Origin: Enterocloster alcoholdehydrogenati
GTDB lineage: Bacteria > Bacillota > Clostridia > Lachnospirales > Lachnospiraceae
Reading direction: 5' to 3'
NCBI RefSeq assembly: GCF_013282095.1
Contig: NZ_BLTJ01000014.1
Location: 43,984 to 107,983, forward strand
Length of the DNA: 64,000 bases
A program made the position numbers and the translations under genes. Shown piece by piece: positions 26,867 to 36,645 of the stretch; the stretch's first letter is position 1, and every line of letters begins with the position of its first letter. Under the pieces are notes generated by a model. The model was not told the origin of the DNA, did no database searches, and saw nothing but the letters and a program-made list of their open reading frames with translations.

Positions 26867-27953
26867 AGCGCTGCGGCAAACCATTGACCATACGATCAAA
26901 GAAAAAGAACTTATGACTTTCGACTGTAACAATCAGATCAGCAATATGATCTCGCTGGAGGATTATATGAACCATAAAGGATTTCTCCTGAGCGACAATG
27001 ATGTGGATTATCTAATCATAGATCTCTCTGCACTGATCGATACAGACGAAAAAATCCTTAGTTCTATCGGCGGTTTTTTAACAATGCATGAGCAGGTACG
27101 CATCATCATTGTAGCACCCCGAAATCTGGCTGGGGATCAGATACTCAGCAGCCTGTTTGCGCTTGGGATTCGGAATTTTGCAGTAGGAAATGATTTTGTG
27201 GGGATCAAACAGAGCCTTGAACGCTGCCTGACCGAAACTGGAATGAGTTATAAAGAGGCCATTGAGTATAAAGACGTAAAAGAGCGTCTGAAAGAAGAGA
27301 TCAAGGAAATCCGGGAGGTCAATAAGGTAATGATCGGAATCACGGGAACGCAGCCAAAGACTGGCTGCACCCATAATGCCATTATCATTGCAAACCAGCT
27401 TAAGAAAATGGGATTTGCAGTGGCGTGTGTGGAAATGAACGCATCGGGTGCTTTTCAGATGATACGTGAATCCGAGAAACTGAACATGATTGACCATATG
27501 CTATTTACAAGCCGGAACATTGACTATTATCCAGATGGGGATGAAACGCTCTTGCGGACGATACTGGATGAGAAAGTGTACAATTTTTTAATTCTGGATT
27601 TTGGGAGTTTCGGTACTTGCAATATCAACTGCTTTAACCGGTGCCACGTTAAGATCGCCTTGGGAAATGTACAGCCTTGGGAACTTGATTATTTATATGA
27701 TTTTTGGAACCGATACGACGAAGAGGCGCGACGCCAGATACATTTCTATATAAATTTTGTAGAAAAGGAAGATGACAGAAAGGCAATAGAGAAAATATTC
27801 AGGACTAAATTCAGTTTTATTGGATATAGACCCGATCCATTTGAGGCAACAAGCTTCCCAGGATTAAAACAAATCCTGGCAGATTATCTCCCTCACAGCA
27901 CGCCGCCCCCGAAAACTCTATTTGGATTCCGGATAAGAAAGAAGGTGTTTTAA
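26835..27953 (+). CDS. MinD/CpaE-like P-loop protein with degenerate Walker A
   Basis: 372 residues. The N-terminal part (about 1-140) looks like a receiver or CpaE-type domain (DYLIIDLSALIDTD). The C-terminal part (about 165-370) follows the MinD/ParA fold, with GITGTQPKTGCTHNA near residue 170 in the P-loop position and VYNFLILDFGSFGTCN as Walker B. The GKT lysine is replaced by Cys, so classical ATP hydrolysis is doubtful. ATG 26835 has GATGAGG upstream; an in-frame ATG at 26823 lacks spacing to any site. It may position the secretion machinery. A similar protein is encoded at 56566-57306. Confidence 0.65.
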   Translation: MQKIVLYITSKALRQTIDHTIKEKELMTFDCNNQISNMISLEDYMNHKGFLLSDNDVDYLIIDLSALIDTDEKILSSIGGFLTMHEQVRIIIVAPRNLAGDQILSSLFALGIRNFAVGNDFVGIKQSLERCLTETGMSYKEAIEYKDVKERLKEEIKEIREVNKVMIGITGTQPKTGCTHNAIIIANQLKKMGFAVACVEMNASGAFQMIRESEKLNMIDHMLFTSRNIDYYPDGDETLLRTILDEKVYNFLILDFGSFGTCNINCFNRCHVKIALGNVQPWELDYLYDFWNRYDEEARRQIHFYINFVEKEDDRKAIEKIFRTKFSFIGYRPDPFEATSFPGLKQILADYLPHSTPPPKTLFGFRIRKKVF

Positions 27954-28114
27954 TGGAACTTAGGAAAAAGTATTATGACCTGATCATCACAGATGGATAT
28001 AATGCGTCAGAAGCAGCTGCACTAACAGCAGTCCCATACCTTATTACAGCGCTTATGGGTAGTGGGATACTGCTGCTGGCACATTTACTTAGGAGAAAGG
28101 GGAAAAACGGATGA
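27953..28114 (+). CDS. Small single-pass membrane protein, 53 aa
   Basis: The ATG overlaps the previous stop region (TTTTAATGG) and the gene ends in an ATGA overlap with the next one. The product MELRKKYYDLIITDGYNASE is followed by a hydrophobic helix (about 27-46) and a basic tail RRKGKNG. Tight overlaps on both sides support it as real. Confidence 0.55.
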   Translation: MELRKKYYDLIITDGYNASEAAALTAVPYLITALMGSGILLLAHLLRRKGKNG

Positions 28115-31032
28115 GATTACTTGAGCCAAAGTGGAAGGGGGTTGCTGTTTATGCTTTGGCGGCATTACTGGCATTCCCAAACCAGGTATTTGCGGCTGGC
28201 TGGATGCGGTCGTCAACCCCCAAACAGGAAAGGGGCTTACAATCCGGTTGGTGGTATTCATCCAATGAAATGGGAACAGAATGGTATGCTTCCGATAAGC
28301 CAGGCAATACCGCATGGCACTGGTTAGATGGGAATAAGGATGGGACGGCAGAGTGTTATGCATTTGACCATGATGGATGGATGTATTCAGACACAACAAC
28401 ACCAGATGGATATACAGTAGATCGCAACGGTGCATGGGTGGTCAATGGAGCAGTTCAGACCAAGGCAGTTCCTGTTCCTGGTGTGGGAACATATACGAGC
28501 CGTCCATCCTCTTCTGGTAAGGGCGGCGGCGGTGGCGGATCAGGAGGCCATTCATCGGGCGGCGGCCACACAAGTATTCCTTCCAGCCCATTGGAGCCAG
28601 ACAAAGAAACAGAAAGGTACTCCTATACGGTAAGGCTGTTGAATCAGGATGGGGGGATCCTAAAGGAGATTCAGGGCAAAGCAGAAGCGGGGGCATATCT
28701 ATCTTTGGGCCAGTATCAAGTAGATGGATATGTGCTAATGCCAGACCAAGAACTGACAGCAGTTTTGCAATCGGATGGAGAAGTATTTACAGTTTATTTT
28801 CAGAAAAAAACGGATACGGCGACTGATTCAGAGGCAGAGAGATTATATAGCTACACGATTCATTACGTGGACGTTGATACAAAACTGATCCTGGGTACAG
28901 TAATTGGACAGGCAACGCAGGGGAGCGTGATTGATATCGACCATCCAGACATAGAAGATTATGAGATCTGTGATGGACAGCCTACGGAACTTGAAGTGGA
29001 GTCTGATGATCTGGTTCAAAAAATTTATTATCAGGAAGTGAAAGAAGCAACTCCATCTGAACCATCTGCCCAGAAAGTAAAATGGATAGTGCATTTTGTC
29101 GACCAGGATGATCATAGTAACAAAATCTGGCCCTCCCAAAGCGGAAAAATTGCAGATGGAGGAGAACTCACTGTCAATTATCCACCGATCATCTATAGCG
29201 AGGATGGGACGGTATGGGAAAGTATAGAGGAGCCGCCGGTTGTACGGCAGATCTATGGAACTGGGACATACATAGAATATATTGAATTTGCCAATACAGG
29301 GGAAGTGCCGGACGGTGAAGATCCTTATGAAGAAGAACAGAAAAAACTAAAAGGGTATCTGGATCAGGCAAAAGCCTGTGAAAGCATGATCACTGGAGAA
29401 GATACAGAGAAGATACCAGATCAGAGGTTCATAGTTTTAGGGCAGATGGAAAACGATCACAGGATTCGGAGCCTTGCAACGCAGATCAATGATACAGATG
29501 ACCATACATTTTATGTAATAGGAAAAAACTTTGTCCCAAATGGAAAGACAATCGCAGCGTGGTTCGGTGAAGAGGCGGTATATTCCAACCTTTTGGAAGA
29601 TGTGATTCGTATTCAGTCCGATACTTACTATATCGCAAGGATGGGAATAAAGAGAAGCTTTTCAAAGGAAGGGTGTAGCCATAATTGGAAATGGGAGAGA
29701 GGGAGAGAAGGCGGCTGCCTGGAAAAAGGCAGTGCATTGTATATATGTCAGAAATGTGGAGCAGAACAGGAAATAATAACAGCTCCATTGGGCCATATAG
29801 ATAAAAACAATGACTCCATTTGCGACCGCTGCAAAAAGCGGGCAATCCCCCAGGCAATTGGAAGTAAGATTCAAGCCGAACTCGGTGGAAAAGAACTTAC
29901 ATTTACGTGCATTGCTGATGAGTATCAAGGAGGGATGTTGTACCTTGCAGACCAGACACTGGAATTATCCACATTTGGAGGCTATGGGGCAGCTGAATAT
30001 GGGCAAAGCAATCCAAGAAAATATTTCAGAGATGGTTTCCAAAACGGTTTTTCCATAAAAAACGGCCTGATGGGTATTACAGGACAGAATTTTTCAGGGA
30101 CGGATTATGCAATGAGTCTGACACAAGAAGACTATGAAGCATACAAAGAACGTATCGACGGGGGAGGTTTCCTGTTACAGGACTCAGAAGAGGGAAAGGT
30201 TTTGGGCGTGGATGAAAATGGTGGGTATACATTGGAGGATATATCCCAAAGTACATATGGCATCCGCCCCGCAATCGTCATGGAAACCCCAGATGAAGGA
30301 ACGGCAGATACTGTTCATTGGAATATTGGGGATATACAGGCAAGGGAACTGGATGGGCAGATATATATGTTCCGGTGCATAGACCAGAATTATTCCGATG
30401 CACAGCAGAATCATAGAAAAGCAGCCCTGTTTATCTGCGACAGTGTCATACCTGCCAATTATGGTTCCGATTATGAGATAAAGCAAACTGAGGATGGTAG
30501 CCATAGGTATGTATTTGCTCCAGGCCCAATCGTTAATTTCGGAAATAGCAATGAATATAAATACTCGTCAGTTTATAAATGGCTTGAGCAGCAGGAGAGT
30601 GTTTATAACATGGAACCAACCCATATTGGTGTAAATTACGCTTATATGGGAAACAGCCCAGAACAGGAATTTGCCAATTTTGACGATAATAGTTTTTCTT
30701 CCTACTACATAGGAAGCCAGAAACTCCAGGCAAAATTTTTCATCCTGTCTCTGGATGAGGCGATACAGTATAAAGACTTTATGTGGAAGTTTGAGGGATC
30801 TGATAAAGATAATCCAGAAACCCAATATGGTTCATTCTCAAAGGGATTTTGGCTTAGAAGCCCGATGGGAAATTCAGACAATTATGATACAGGGTATGCT
30901 TATATTGTAGATCTGGTAAATGGGAATATCCATCCGGCAGCTATTAAACCACAAAAAGATCTGGGAAATGAAGAATTGAATGTAACAACAACGACAGGTG
31001 TAAGACCGGCGTTTACAATGCCGCAGGATTAA
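28111..31032 (+). CDS. Secreted wall-binding protein with MucBP-like and DUF6273-like domains
   Basis: 973 residues. A signal peptide (about 1-28, ending QVFA-AG) is followed by a Trp/Gly-rich wall-binding-type module (about 45-115), a Gly/Ser linker (about 130-152), and three beta-rich MucBP-like repeats (about 167-225, 245-310, 325-390). A Cys/His cluster (CSHNW to CDRCKK, about 525-580) may bind metal. The C-terminal part is DUF6273-like, with GFWLRSPMG, AYIVDLVNG and TGVRPAF. There is no sortase signal, so it is probably held by the wall module or released. It lies in the transfer operon and may help mating-pair contact (inference). Confidence 0.75.
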   Translation: MRLLEPKWKGVAVYALAALLAFPNQVFAAGWMRSSTPKQERGLQSGWWYSSNEMGTEWYASDKPGNTAWHWLDGNKDGTAECYAFDHDGWMYSDTTTPDGYTVDRNGAWVVNGAVQTKAVPVPGVGTYTSRPSSSGKGGGGGGSGGHSSGGGHTSIPSSPLEPDKETERYSYTVRLLNQDGGILKEIQGKAEAGAYLSLGQYQVDGYVLMPDQELTAVLQSDGEVFTVYFQKKTDTATDSEAERLYSYTIHYVDVDTKLILGTVIGQATQGSVIDIDHPDIEDYEICDGQPTELEVESDDLVQKIYYQEVKEATPSEPSAQKVKWIVHFVDQDDHSNKIWPSQSGKIADGGELTVNYPPIIYSEDGTVWESIEEPPVVRQIYGTGTYIEYIEFANTGEVPDGEDPYEEEQKKLKGYLDQAKACESMITGEDTEKIPDQRFIVLGQMENDHRIRSLATQINDTDDHTFYVIGKNFVPNGKTIAAWFGEEAVYSNLLEDVIRIQSDTYYIARMGIKRSFSKEGCSHNWKWERGREGGCLEKGSALYICQKCGAEQEIITAPLGHIDKNNDSICDRCKKRAIPQAIGSKIQAELGGKELTFTCIADEYQGGMLYLADQTLELSTFGGYGAAEYGQSNPRKYFRDGFQNGFSIKNGLMGITGQNFSGTDYAMSLTQEDYEAYKERIDGGGFLLQDSEEGKVLGVDENGGYTLEDISQSTYGIRPAIVMETPDEGTADTVHWNIGDIQARELDGQIYMFRCIDQNYSDAQQNHRKAALFICDSVIPANYGSDYEIKQTEDGSHRYVFAPGPIVNFGNSNEYKYSSVYKWLEQQESVYNMEPTHIGVNYAYMGNSPEQEFANFDDNSFSSYYIGSQKLQAKFFILSLDEAIQYKDFMWKFEGSDKDNPETQYGSFSKGFWLRSPMGNSDNYDTGYAYIVDLVNGNIHPAAIKPQKDLGNEELNVTTTTGVRPAFTMPQD

Positions 31033-31053
31033 ATAAAAACGAGGAGGCAATAA

Positions 31054-34000
31054 ATGAGAAAAAATATCACAAACAGACCACTGCTGTGGTTTTTGGCTGT
31101 AGCGCTTACAGCGGGGAATGTAACGCCAGCCTTGGCCCAAAATAGTACAGAGATAGAGGCCACTGAAACAGAGACGGAAGAATCCCCGGAGGCAGAAACA
31201 GAAGAGTCCCCGGAGGCAGAGACAGAAGAATCCCCGGAGGCAGAGACAGAAGAATCCACGGAGGCAGAAACAGAAGAATCCACGGAGGCAGAGACAGAAG
31301 AATCCACGGAGGCAGAGACAGAAGAGTCTACGGAGGCAGAGACGGAAGAATCCAAGGAGGCAGAAACAGAAGAATCCACGGAGGCAGAGACAGAAGAGTC
31401 TACGGAGGCAGAGACGGAAGAATCCAAAGAAGCGGATACCGAGGACACAACAGAGATGGAAACTGAAGGGGAAACAGAGGCCGGGAAAGGACAGAAACCG
31501 GAGGTAAATAATGCAAGCCCCTCAACTCCCAAGCCTAATAAACTTCCTGAAAAAGAAGAATTTGCAATGACGGATATGCCGGAAATAGGGACAGAATCTT
31601 TTACGGAATGGTTCTTTGAACATACAGACCAGGAAGAACTATGGGACTATGTGCTGGATCTTTTAGAAGATACAGAAGCAGATGATTATGACCGGTTTAT
31701 GGAATGGATCGGAAAAAATGAAGCCAGATTTTCACGGGCATACAAAGAATATACAGGAATTGATTTTTTTGGGAATGTAAAGAGTTCCGCAACCGGAGAT
31801 CTATGGGACGAATGGACAGGAGCAAAGATGAATTGGGACGGTTCAGGAACAGAACTTGATCCGTACAAGATCACAACCCTCTCTGAATTTATGGGACTTT
31901 CTGAATCCGTGGCACAGGGGGAAGATTTTGCGGGGAAATACTTTGAACTTCAGAGCGACATTGACCTTGGGGGGCTTAACCTGAATGATGGCTGCTGGAA
32001 CCCGATTGGCTGGTTTAAAAATGTGTCCGACCTTGGCGGAAAACCTGATACGGCTTTTTCTGGAACCTTTGATGGTGCCGGAAATACGATATCAGGACTT
32101 CGATTTACAAAAATAGACCATGAATATTCTTACCTTGGGCTGTTTGGATATCTAAAGAATGCAACGGTAAAAAACCTGTATCTGGAAGCGGAGGAAGTTT
32201 CAGGAGACGATAATATCGCGATCCTGGCAGGCTGCGTGGAAGGAAAATCGGCAATCCATAATGTAACAGTAAATGGTTTTGTATACGCTAAATCGGGAGA
32301 CGCCGGTGCGATTGCAGGAGAAATGACGGGTGGAACACAATATGCGGTAGTAGAAAATTGTATCGCCGACGATGTATCGATTAACTCACAGGGAACCGGC
32401 AGCTTTGTGGGCGGAATTGTGGGAAATGCGCAGAAAGCGGATATTGTGGATGTACAGGTGATAACGCAGGACGGAGACAGCAACCGGATCCAGGGGAAAG
32501 GCTATGTAGGCGGAGTGGCCGGAAGACAGAATAAAGTTAACATTTATAATTCGTATGTTTCAGGTACGATAGGTGGGAACCTGGGGAAGGCCGTGGGAGG
32601 CATTACAGGTATCTACGAATCCGGTAACCTGATCGTAGCACAGTTTGATGGTGAGATCAGCCGGACAAACCAAGGGACGGCTTCACATGAGGGAACCTTC
32701 ATTGGAACCAGAGAAGCCCGTAACAGCTTTAAATATGGAACAGGAAAAAATGACAATGTGTCATTCTTGTACGCTGGGAACGAAAAACAGGCCAAAAATG
32801 TGATTGGATCATCCATACAGGATGATAACACATGGACAATGGAGGCACACATCGGATATTTCACGGATTATCAAAGGAAATATACCAAGGTAGCGGGAAC
32901 AACGCAGGAGGGCAGCGGAAGCAGATATTTTTATGAGGAATTGGAAGATGGGATACAATACATCATCACACAGAAATTGGGAAAAGACCTGACAATCGAC
33001 TATGCAAAAGGGGAAGCGTTTAAGATTGACCATTATGCCCCCGGCACCCAAGGGGAACCGGTGAAAGGATATCTTGTCTCAATCCCCAGGATTGACACAA
33101 AAAATGCCAATGGGACATATGACAATGACGTGGCAACCCTGACTGCGATCTCTTCTACGAATAATAGCTATTACCGCCAGATTGACAAAGACCATCCTTC
33201 AGCTGTTGCCCCTGGTTGTACGATCACTGTAGCGACAGCCGCAAAAAATAAAGATGGGAACCGTTACCAGATGGTTTACGATGAGAATGAACCAGGTAAG
33301 GTAAAACCTCCGACATATACGGACGAAGAGTCTGATCCGCAGCCAATGACCTATATGAATGGTGGCTCCTATACCTTTGATATGCCCGAGTGCGATACGG
33401 AACTGAATGTAGAGTATGTTAAGGTAACGACTGAACTGGCGATGTCACCAGCTGAGACAACGATTTCCGTCACACACACCAGAACAGGTGACAGAAAGAA
33501 CCCCAAAATCATAACAGAAGTACGTGATGAAAAGGGAAAACTGATTGCAAAATATATCAATGACTCCAAAGAAATGAAAGCCCTGCCCGTTTCCATCCAT
33601 GCAGAGCATAATGGAGCCGGTGCGTCAGCAGACCGTACCGTGGAATGGTCAATTGACGATACGGATTTACTGCATTTTGAAGAAGGATGGACAGGTGGAT
33701 ATACCACAGAGGATGCCAGGATTGTACCCAATATAAATTCTGAATTTATTCAACAGATCATTCGGAAAGAGGTGCAGGCACAGGCAGATGCTAATTATAG
33801 CCAGCCCATTAAAAATACAATATACACAGATACGGCGGTAGTGACTGCGGCCTCTAATCCAGCAACCAGCGTAGATAATAAAACAGTCACGGGAACCTGC
33901 AAGGTAGATGTTACCTTCCAGATTATTGACCAGACGACTGTAAGGGTAGAAGGGCTGGTGTTAAACCAGAACAATATTCAATTCGAGGTTGTCCGAAAAC

Positions 34001-35757
34001 TGACAGGTGACAGGAAGAATCCAGTAGAAAGCTATTTTGTAACAGAACCAGTGAACCTGGATGCAAAACTGAACCCATCACAGCCGTTTTTCAAAAATGT
34101 CACCTGGACAGATAAAGAAAGCGGGAAGATCATTTCACTCTCTCCATCTGGAAACAACCAACAGAGTTGCGCGGTATCTGCCATATTTGACCCGGCGGGA
34201 AAAAATCATCCGGCTTGGATACAGAATATAGTGAATGAAGATAATTCCAAATACAATGCGGATGGGGGATACATGAAACGCAGCGGTACTGGCAGTATAA
34301 CGGAGACAGTCACTGCCACATCCGAAGATCAGACCCATGGTGTTGTTTCAGCAGACTGCACAGTAACGGTTACCTTCCGTACACAGGACGAGACGGTTAT
34401 CCATCCCGAGGGCATTTCCCTAAACCATACAAAGCTGGACTACGACCTGTCTTATACCTTTAAAGGGGATACAAAGTCGGAAATACAGAAAATGGACGGA
34501 TTTGGGGAGAGGGATATTTTGACAGCCCTTGTCCTCCCAAGTGTAACTGAGGAAGAGGGGCATACCCCATATAACCGGACGGTACAATGGACAAGTTCAG
34601 ATCCTGATGCGATCTTAGTGCTGGATGGAAAACTTGTGGTTCATGAAAATGCCCAGTGGGTACAGGATGCACTAAAGACTGCTCCATACAAGGCAGAAAA
34701 AGCGGTCACCATCACTGCAACAACAGAGGATGGAGGAAAAACGGCTTCATGTGATGTTAGCCTGAAATTCCATGCTAATGCAATCGAGGCCGACCGGGAG
34801 TCAGAGAGTTTTCAGATTACCCTGACCAAAACAGGAAAACGTTCCGATCCGGTTTTCACATGGAGCGGCAACAGCCCGAAACATCTAGAGGCACAGATCT
34901 ATACAGATAACCCAGACCTGACAAAGAAATGGAGTAGCAGCGATGCTTCTGTTTTAAGCGTATCAGAAGACGGAACAGTAACGCCTATTATTACAGACAC
35001 AAATGGCACGGTCACGGCAGAATGGATTAAATCGGTATTGAACCATTCCGGTACTTCAGGAGAGGCCAATGCGGCGGTACTGGTGTCCTCATCTGATGGT
35101 GCCTTTACAGATACCATTCCAGTAAACTTACATCTTACAGTAGTGGATCAGACGCAATCATCCTCTGGCGGAGGCGGCGGAGGCGGACACAGCGGCGGAG
35201 GCGGCGGAGGTGCCGGAAGTTCTGGCGCTCCCGGAGGAACTTCCCAGGGGAATACGGTGGGAGGCCCATCTGGGGCTGTAACAGGAACCTGGACACAGGA
35301 TGCGGATGGAAACTGGCTTTTTACAGCAGATGGCCATAATTACACAAACGAGTGGGCGTATATCTATAATCCATATGCGGCAGATGGACAGAACAAGGCT
35401 GATTGGTTCCGGTTTGATGAAAACGGCCATATGGTTACAGGGTGGTATCAGAACACACAGGGGGATTGGTATTACCTGAACCCTATATCAGACAATACTC
35501 TGGGGCGGATGTTCATCGGATGGAATATAGTAGACGGACGTTGGAGATATTTTGAACCCAAAGGAGAAACCTGCGGCCGTCTGCTTACTGGATGGCAGTG
35601 GATTGATGGAAATAACGATGGCATTTTTGAATGCTATTATCTGGATCCGTCAGACAGGGGCGCTATGGCAGCAAATGGCGTTACACCGGATGGATATACT
35701 GTTGATATAGACGGTAGGTACGTAATCGGGAAAACGATACAGACAAAGAAAAATTAA
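31054..35757 (+). CDS. Large secreted protein with GLUG-like, Ig-like and wall-binding modules
   Basis: 1,567 residues. A signal peptide (about 1-28) is followed by an acidic repeat region (about 40-127) of 8-residue units ETEES(P/T/K)EA. GLUG-like beta-helical repeats occupy about 256-556 (GTFDGAGNTISGL, FVGGIVGNA, GYVGGVAGR). Four Ig-like (BIG2-type) repeats, each introduced by a (K/R)(L/T)TGxRKxP-like segment, fill about 793-1365. A Gly-rich linker comes near 1370-1400, and choline-binding-type wall repeats at the C-terminus (about 1409-1567) include GWYQNTQGDWYYLNP. It has no sortase motif. GAGGAGG precedes the ATG. It is probably an adhesin. Confidence 0.8.
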   Translation: MRKNITNRPLLWFLAVALTAGNVTPALAQNSTEIEATETETEESPEAETEESPEAETEESPEAETEESTEAETEESTEAETEESTEAETEESTEAETEESKEAETEESTEAETEESTEAETEESKEADTEDTTEMETEGETEAGKGQKPEVNNASPSTPKPNKLPEKEEFAMTDMPEIGTESFTEWFFEHTDQEELWDYVLDLLEDTEADDYDRFMEWIGKNEARFSRAYKEYTGIDFFGNVKSSATGDLWDEWTGAKMNWDGSGTELDPYKITTLSEFMGLSESVAQGEDFAGKYFELQSDIDLGGLNLNDGCWNPIGWFKNVSDLGGKPDTAFSGTFDGAGNTISGLRFTKIDHEYSYLGLFGYLKNATVKNLYLEAEEVSGDDNIAILAGCVEGKSAIHNVTVNGFVYAKSGDAGAIAGEMTGGTQYAVVENCIADDVSINSQGTGSFVGGIVGNAQKADIVDVQVITQDGDSNRIQGKGYVGGVAGRQNKVNIYNSYVSGTIGGNLGKAVGGITGIYESGNLIVAQFDGEISRTNQGTASHEGTFIGTREARNSFKYGTGKNDNVSFLYAGNEKQAKNVIGSSIQDDNTWTMEAHIGYFTDYQRKYTKVAGTTQEGSGSRYFYEELEDGIQYIITQKLGKDLTIDYAKGEAFKIDHYAPGTQGEPVKGYLVSIPRIDTKNANGTYDNDVATLTAISSTNNSYYRQIDKDHPSAVAPGCTITVATAAKNKDGNRYQMVYDENEPGKVKPPTYTDEESDPQPMTYMNGGSYTFDMPECDTELNVEYVKVTTELAMSPAETTISVTHTRTGDRKNPKIITEVRDEKGKLIAKYINDSKEMKALPVSIHAEHNGAGASADRTVEWSIDDTDLLHFEEGWTGGYTTEDARIVPNINSEFIQQIIRKEVQAQADANYSQPIKNTIYTDTAVVTAASNPATSVDNKTVTGTCKVDVTFQIIDQTTVRVEGLVLNQNNIQFEVVRKLTGDRKNPVESYFVTEPVNLDAKLNPSQPFFKNVTWTDKESGKIISLSPSGNNQQSCAVSAIFDPAGKNHPAWIQNIVNEDNSKYNADGGYMKRSGTGSITETVTATSEDQTHGVVSADCTVTVTFRTQDETVIHPEGISLNHTKLDYDLSYTFKGDTKSEIQKMDGFGERDILTALVLPSVTEEEGHTPYNRTVQWTSSDPDAILVLDGKLVVHENAQWVQDALKTAPYKAEKAVTITATTEDGGKTASCDVSLKFHANAIEADRESESFQITLTKTGKRSDPVFTWSGNSPKHLEAQIYTDNPDLTKKWSSSDASVLSVSEDGTVTPIITDTNGTVTAEWIKSVLNHSGTSGEANAAVLVSSSDGAFTDTIPVNLHLTVVDQTQSSSGGGGGGGHSGGGGGGAGSSGAPGGTSQGNTVGGPSGAVTGTWTQDADGNWLFTADGHNYTNEWAYIYNPYAADGQNKADWFRFDENGHMVTGWYQNTQGDWYYLNPISDNTLGRMFIGWNIVDGRWRYFEPKGETCGRLLTGWQWIDGNNDGIFECYYLDPSDRGAMAANGVTPDGYTVDIDGRYVIGKTIQTKKN
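31171..31434 (+). repeat. 24-bp coding tandem repeat, 11 units
   Basis: Eleven in-frame 24-base units encode ETEES followed by P, T or K and then EA. The first three have Pro, the rest Thr or Lys. Larger blocks are duplicated, which suggests recombination or slippage. The matching Ser/Val-rich frame on the other strand is an artefact. Confidence 0.92.
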
Positions 35758-35930
35758 GCTTGTAAACAGGCAGGGGAGCATAGAAATACGGGCAGCTACA
35801 GAGCCTGGCAGATTCATCATCTGCCGCCCCTTTCGCAGTGGAATGCCTGGCAGGACATTGCAACGCACATTGATAACTGAATAAGGATGATAGCTTACGG
35901 ACTAAAATGCGATGATAGGGAAAAATAAGT

Positions 35931-36038
35931 TTTGTAGGCGGCTGGATCCGACTGGCCGCCTACTATGAAAGACTGTTTCCAGGCGTGTCCTTTTCCGGGG
36001 GCTGAAAAGGATAGACCTGGGGACAGACTGCCTACAAA
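35931..36038. ncRNA. Structured non-coding segment with competing stems
   Basis: In a 360-base gap (35758-36117), TTTGTAGGC (35931-35939) can pair with GCCTACAAA (36030-36038). Alternatively GTAGGCGGC (35934-35942) pairs with GCCGCCTAC (35955-35963). Between them 35973-35995 and 36004-36026 form a long hairpin with an 8-base loop. The first two pairings exclude each other. No U-run follows. A separate 7-bp hairpin lies at 35807-35825. It is a candidate regulatory RNA or DNA structure. Confidence 0.45.
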
Positions 36039-36065
36039 CATTCACTGAAAAGAAGCGAAAAATGC

Positions 36066-36094
36066 TTGACATTACGAATTAAAAGGCGTATTAT
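36066..36094 (+). promoter_or_regulatory. Promoter of the XRE regulator gene
   Basis: TTGACA (36066-36071), a 17-base spacer and TATTAT (36089-36094), close to the sigma-A consensus, 33 bases before the regulator start. Confidence 0.8.
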
Positions 36095-36126
36095 ATAGGC
36101 ATAAAATAAGGTCAGGTGTGGATCAT

Positions 36127-36645
36127 ATGTTAAAGGAATTAAGGATGAGGCGGGGATATTCCCAGGCAGAATTGGCGGAAAAGCTTGGATTAGGCGTTCG
36201 CCAGCTACAGAAGTATGAGAAACAAGATTACAATCCGGAAAACATGACATTAGGTGTTGCGCTGAAAATTTGCGAACTGCTGTCATGTTCTTTACAGGAA
36301 CTCCTCGTACCAGAGAAAAAAGGGACTGTGATCGAAGCTTACGCGAACTATGGTGTCCCAGGTCAGGACAGGAAAGTCATATTTAGTTTTATCTACCCAA
36401 TAGAGGAGTCGGAAGAAAGCAAGAAGGTCAAAATCGAATTGCCTCCCGGTTTTCAGGCTGTTGCGACAGATGAAAAAAAAATGGTGATCACCACACCAGA
36501 GGGCCTTTGTTTCCCAGCCATGGACATAATGGGTAATTATGGGGAAGAGCCGATCCTGATCTGGCAAAGCAGCCCCCGTGGAAGGGGGAGAAGAAGAGCG
36601 AAGTGCAAGATCATAGCATTAGAAGGGGGGATTGAAAATGGATAA
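36127..36645 (+). CDS. XRE-family transcriptional regulator
   Basis: 172 residues. The N-terminal HTH (about 1-60: LKELRMRRGYSQAELAEKLGL, of which SQAELAEKLG is the core, then VRQLQKYE) is a clear Cro/C1 type. The C-terminal part is beta-rich and probably binds a ligand or dimerises, ending in a basic tail (RGRGRRRAK). AGGTG lies 7 bases before ATG 36127; a GTG at 36118 is an alternative start. It has its own promoter and likely controls the cargo genes or its own expression. Confidence 0.85.
   Translation: MLKELRMRRGYSQAELAEKLGLGVRQLQKYEKQDYNPENMTLGVALKICELLSCSLQELLVPEKKGTVIEAYANYGVPGQDRKVIFSFIYPIEESEESKKVKIELPPGFQAVATDEKKMVITTPEGLCFPAMDIMGNYGEEPILIWQSSPRGRGRRRAKCKIIALEGGIENG

Noticed and set aside
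31029..31532. A Ser/Val/Ala repeat protein on the minus strand
   Set aside because: It is the mirror of the Glu/Thr-rich repeat of the secreted protein on the plus strand and has no start site or neighbours of its own.
35801..35830. A terminator after the second wall protein
   Set aside because: A 7-bp hairpin is present at 35807-35825, but no T-run follows it.
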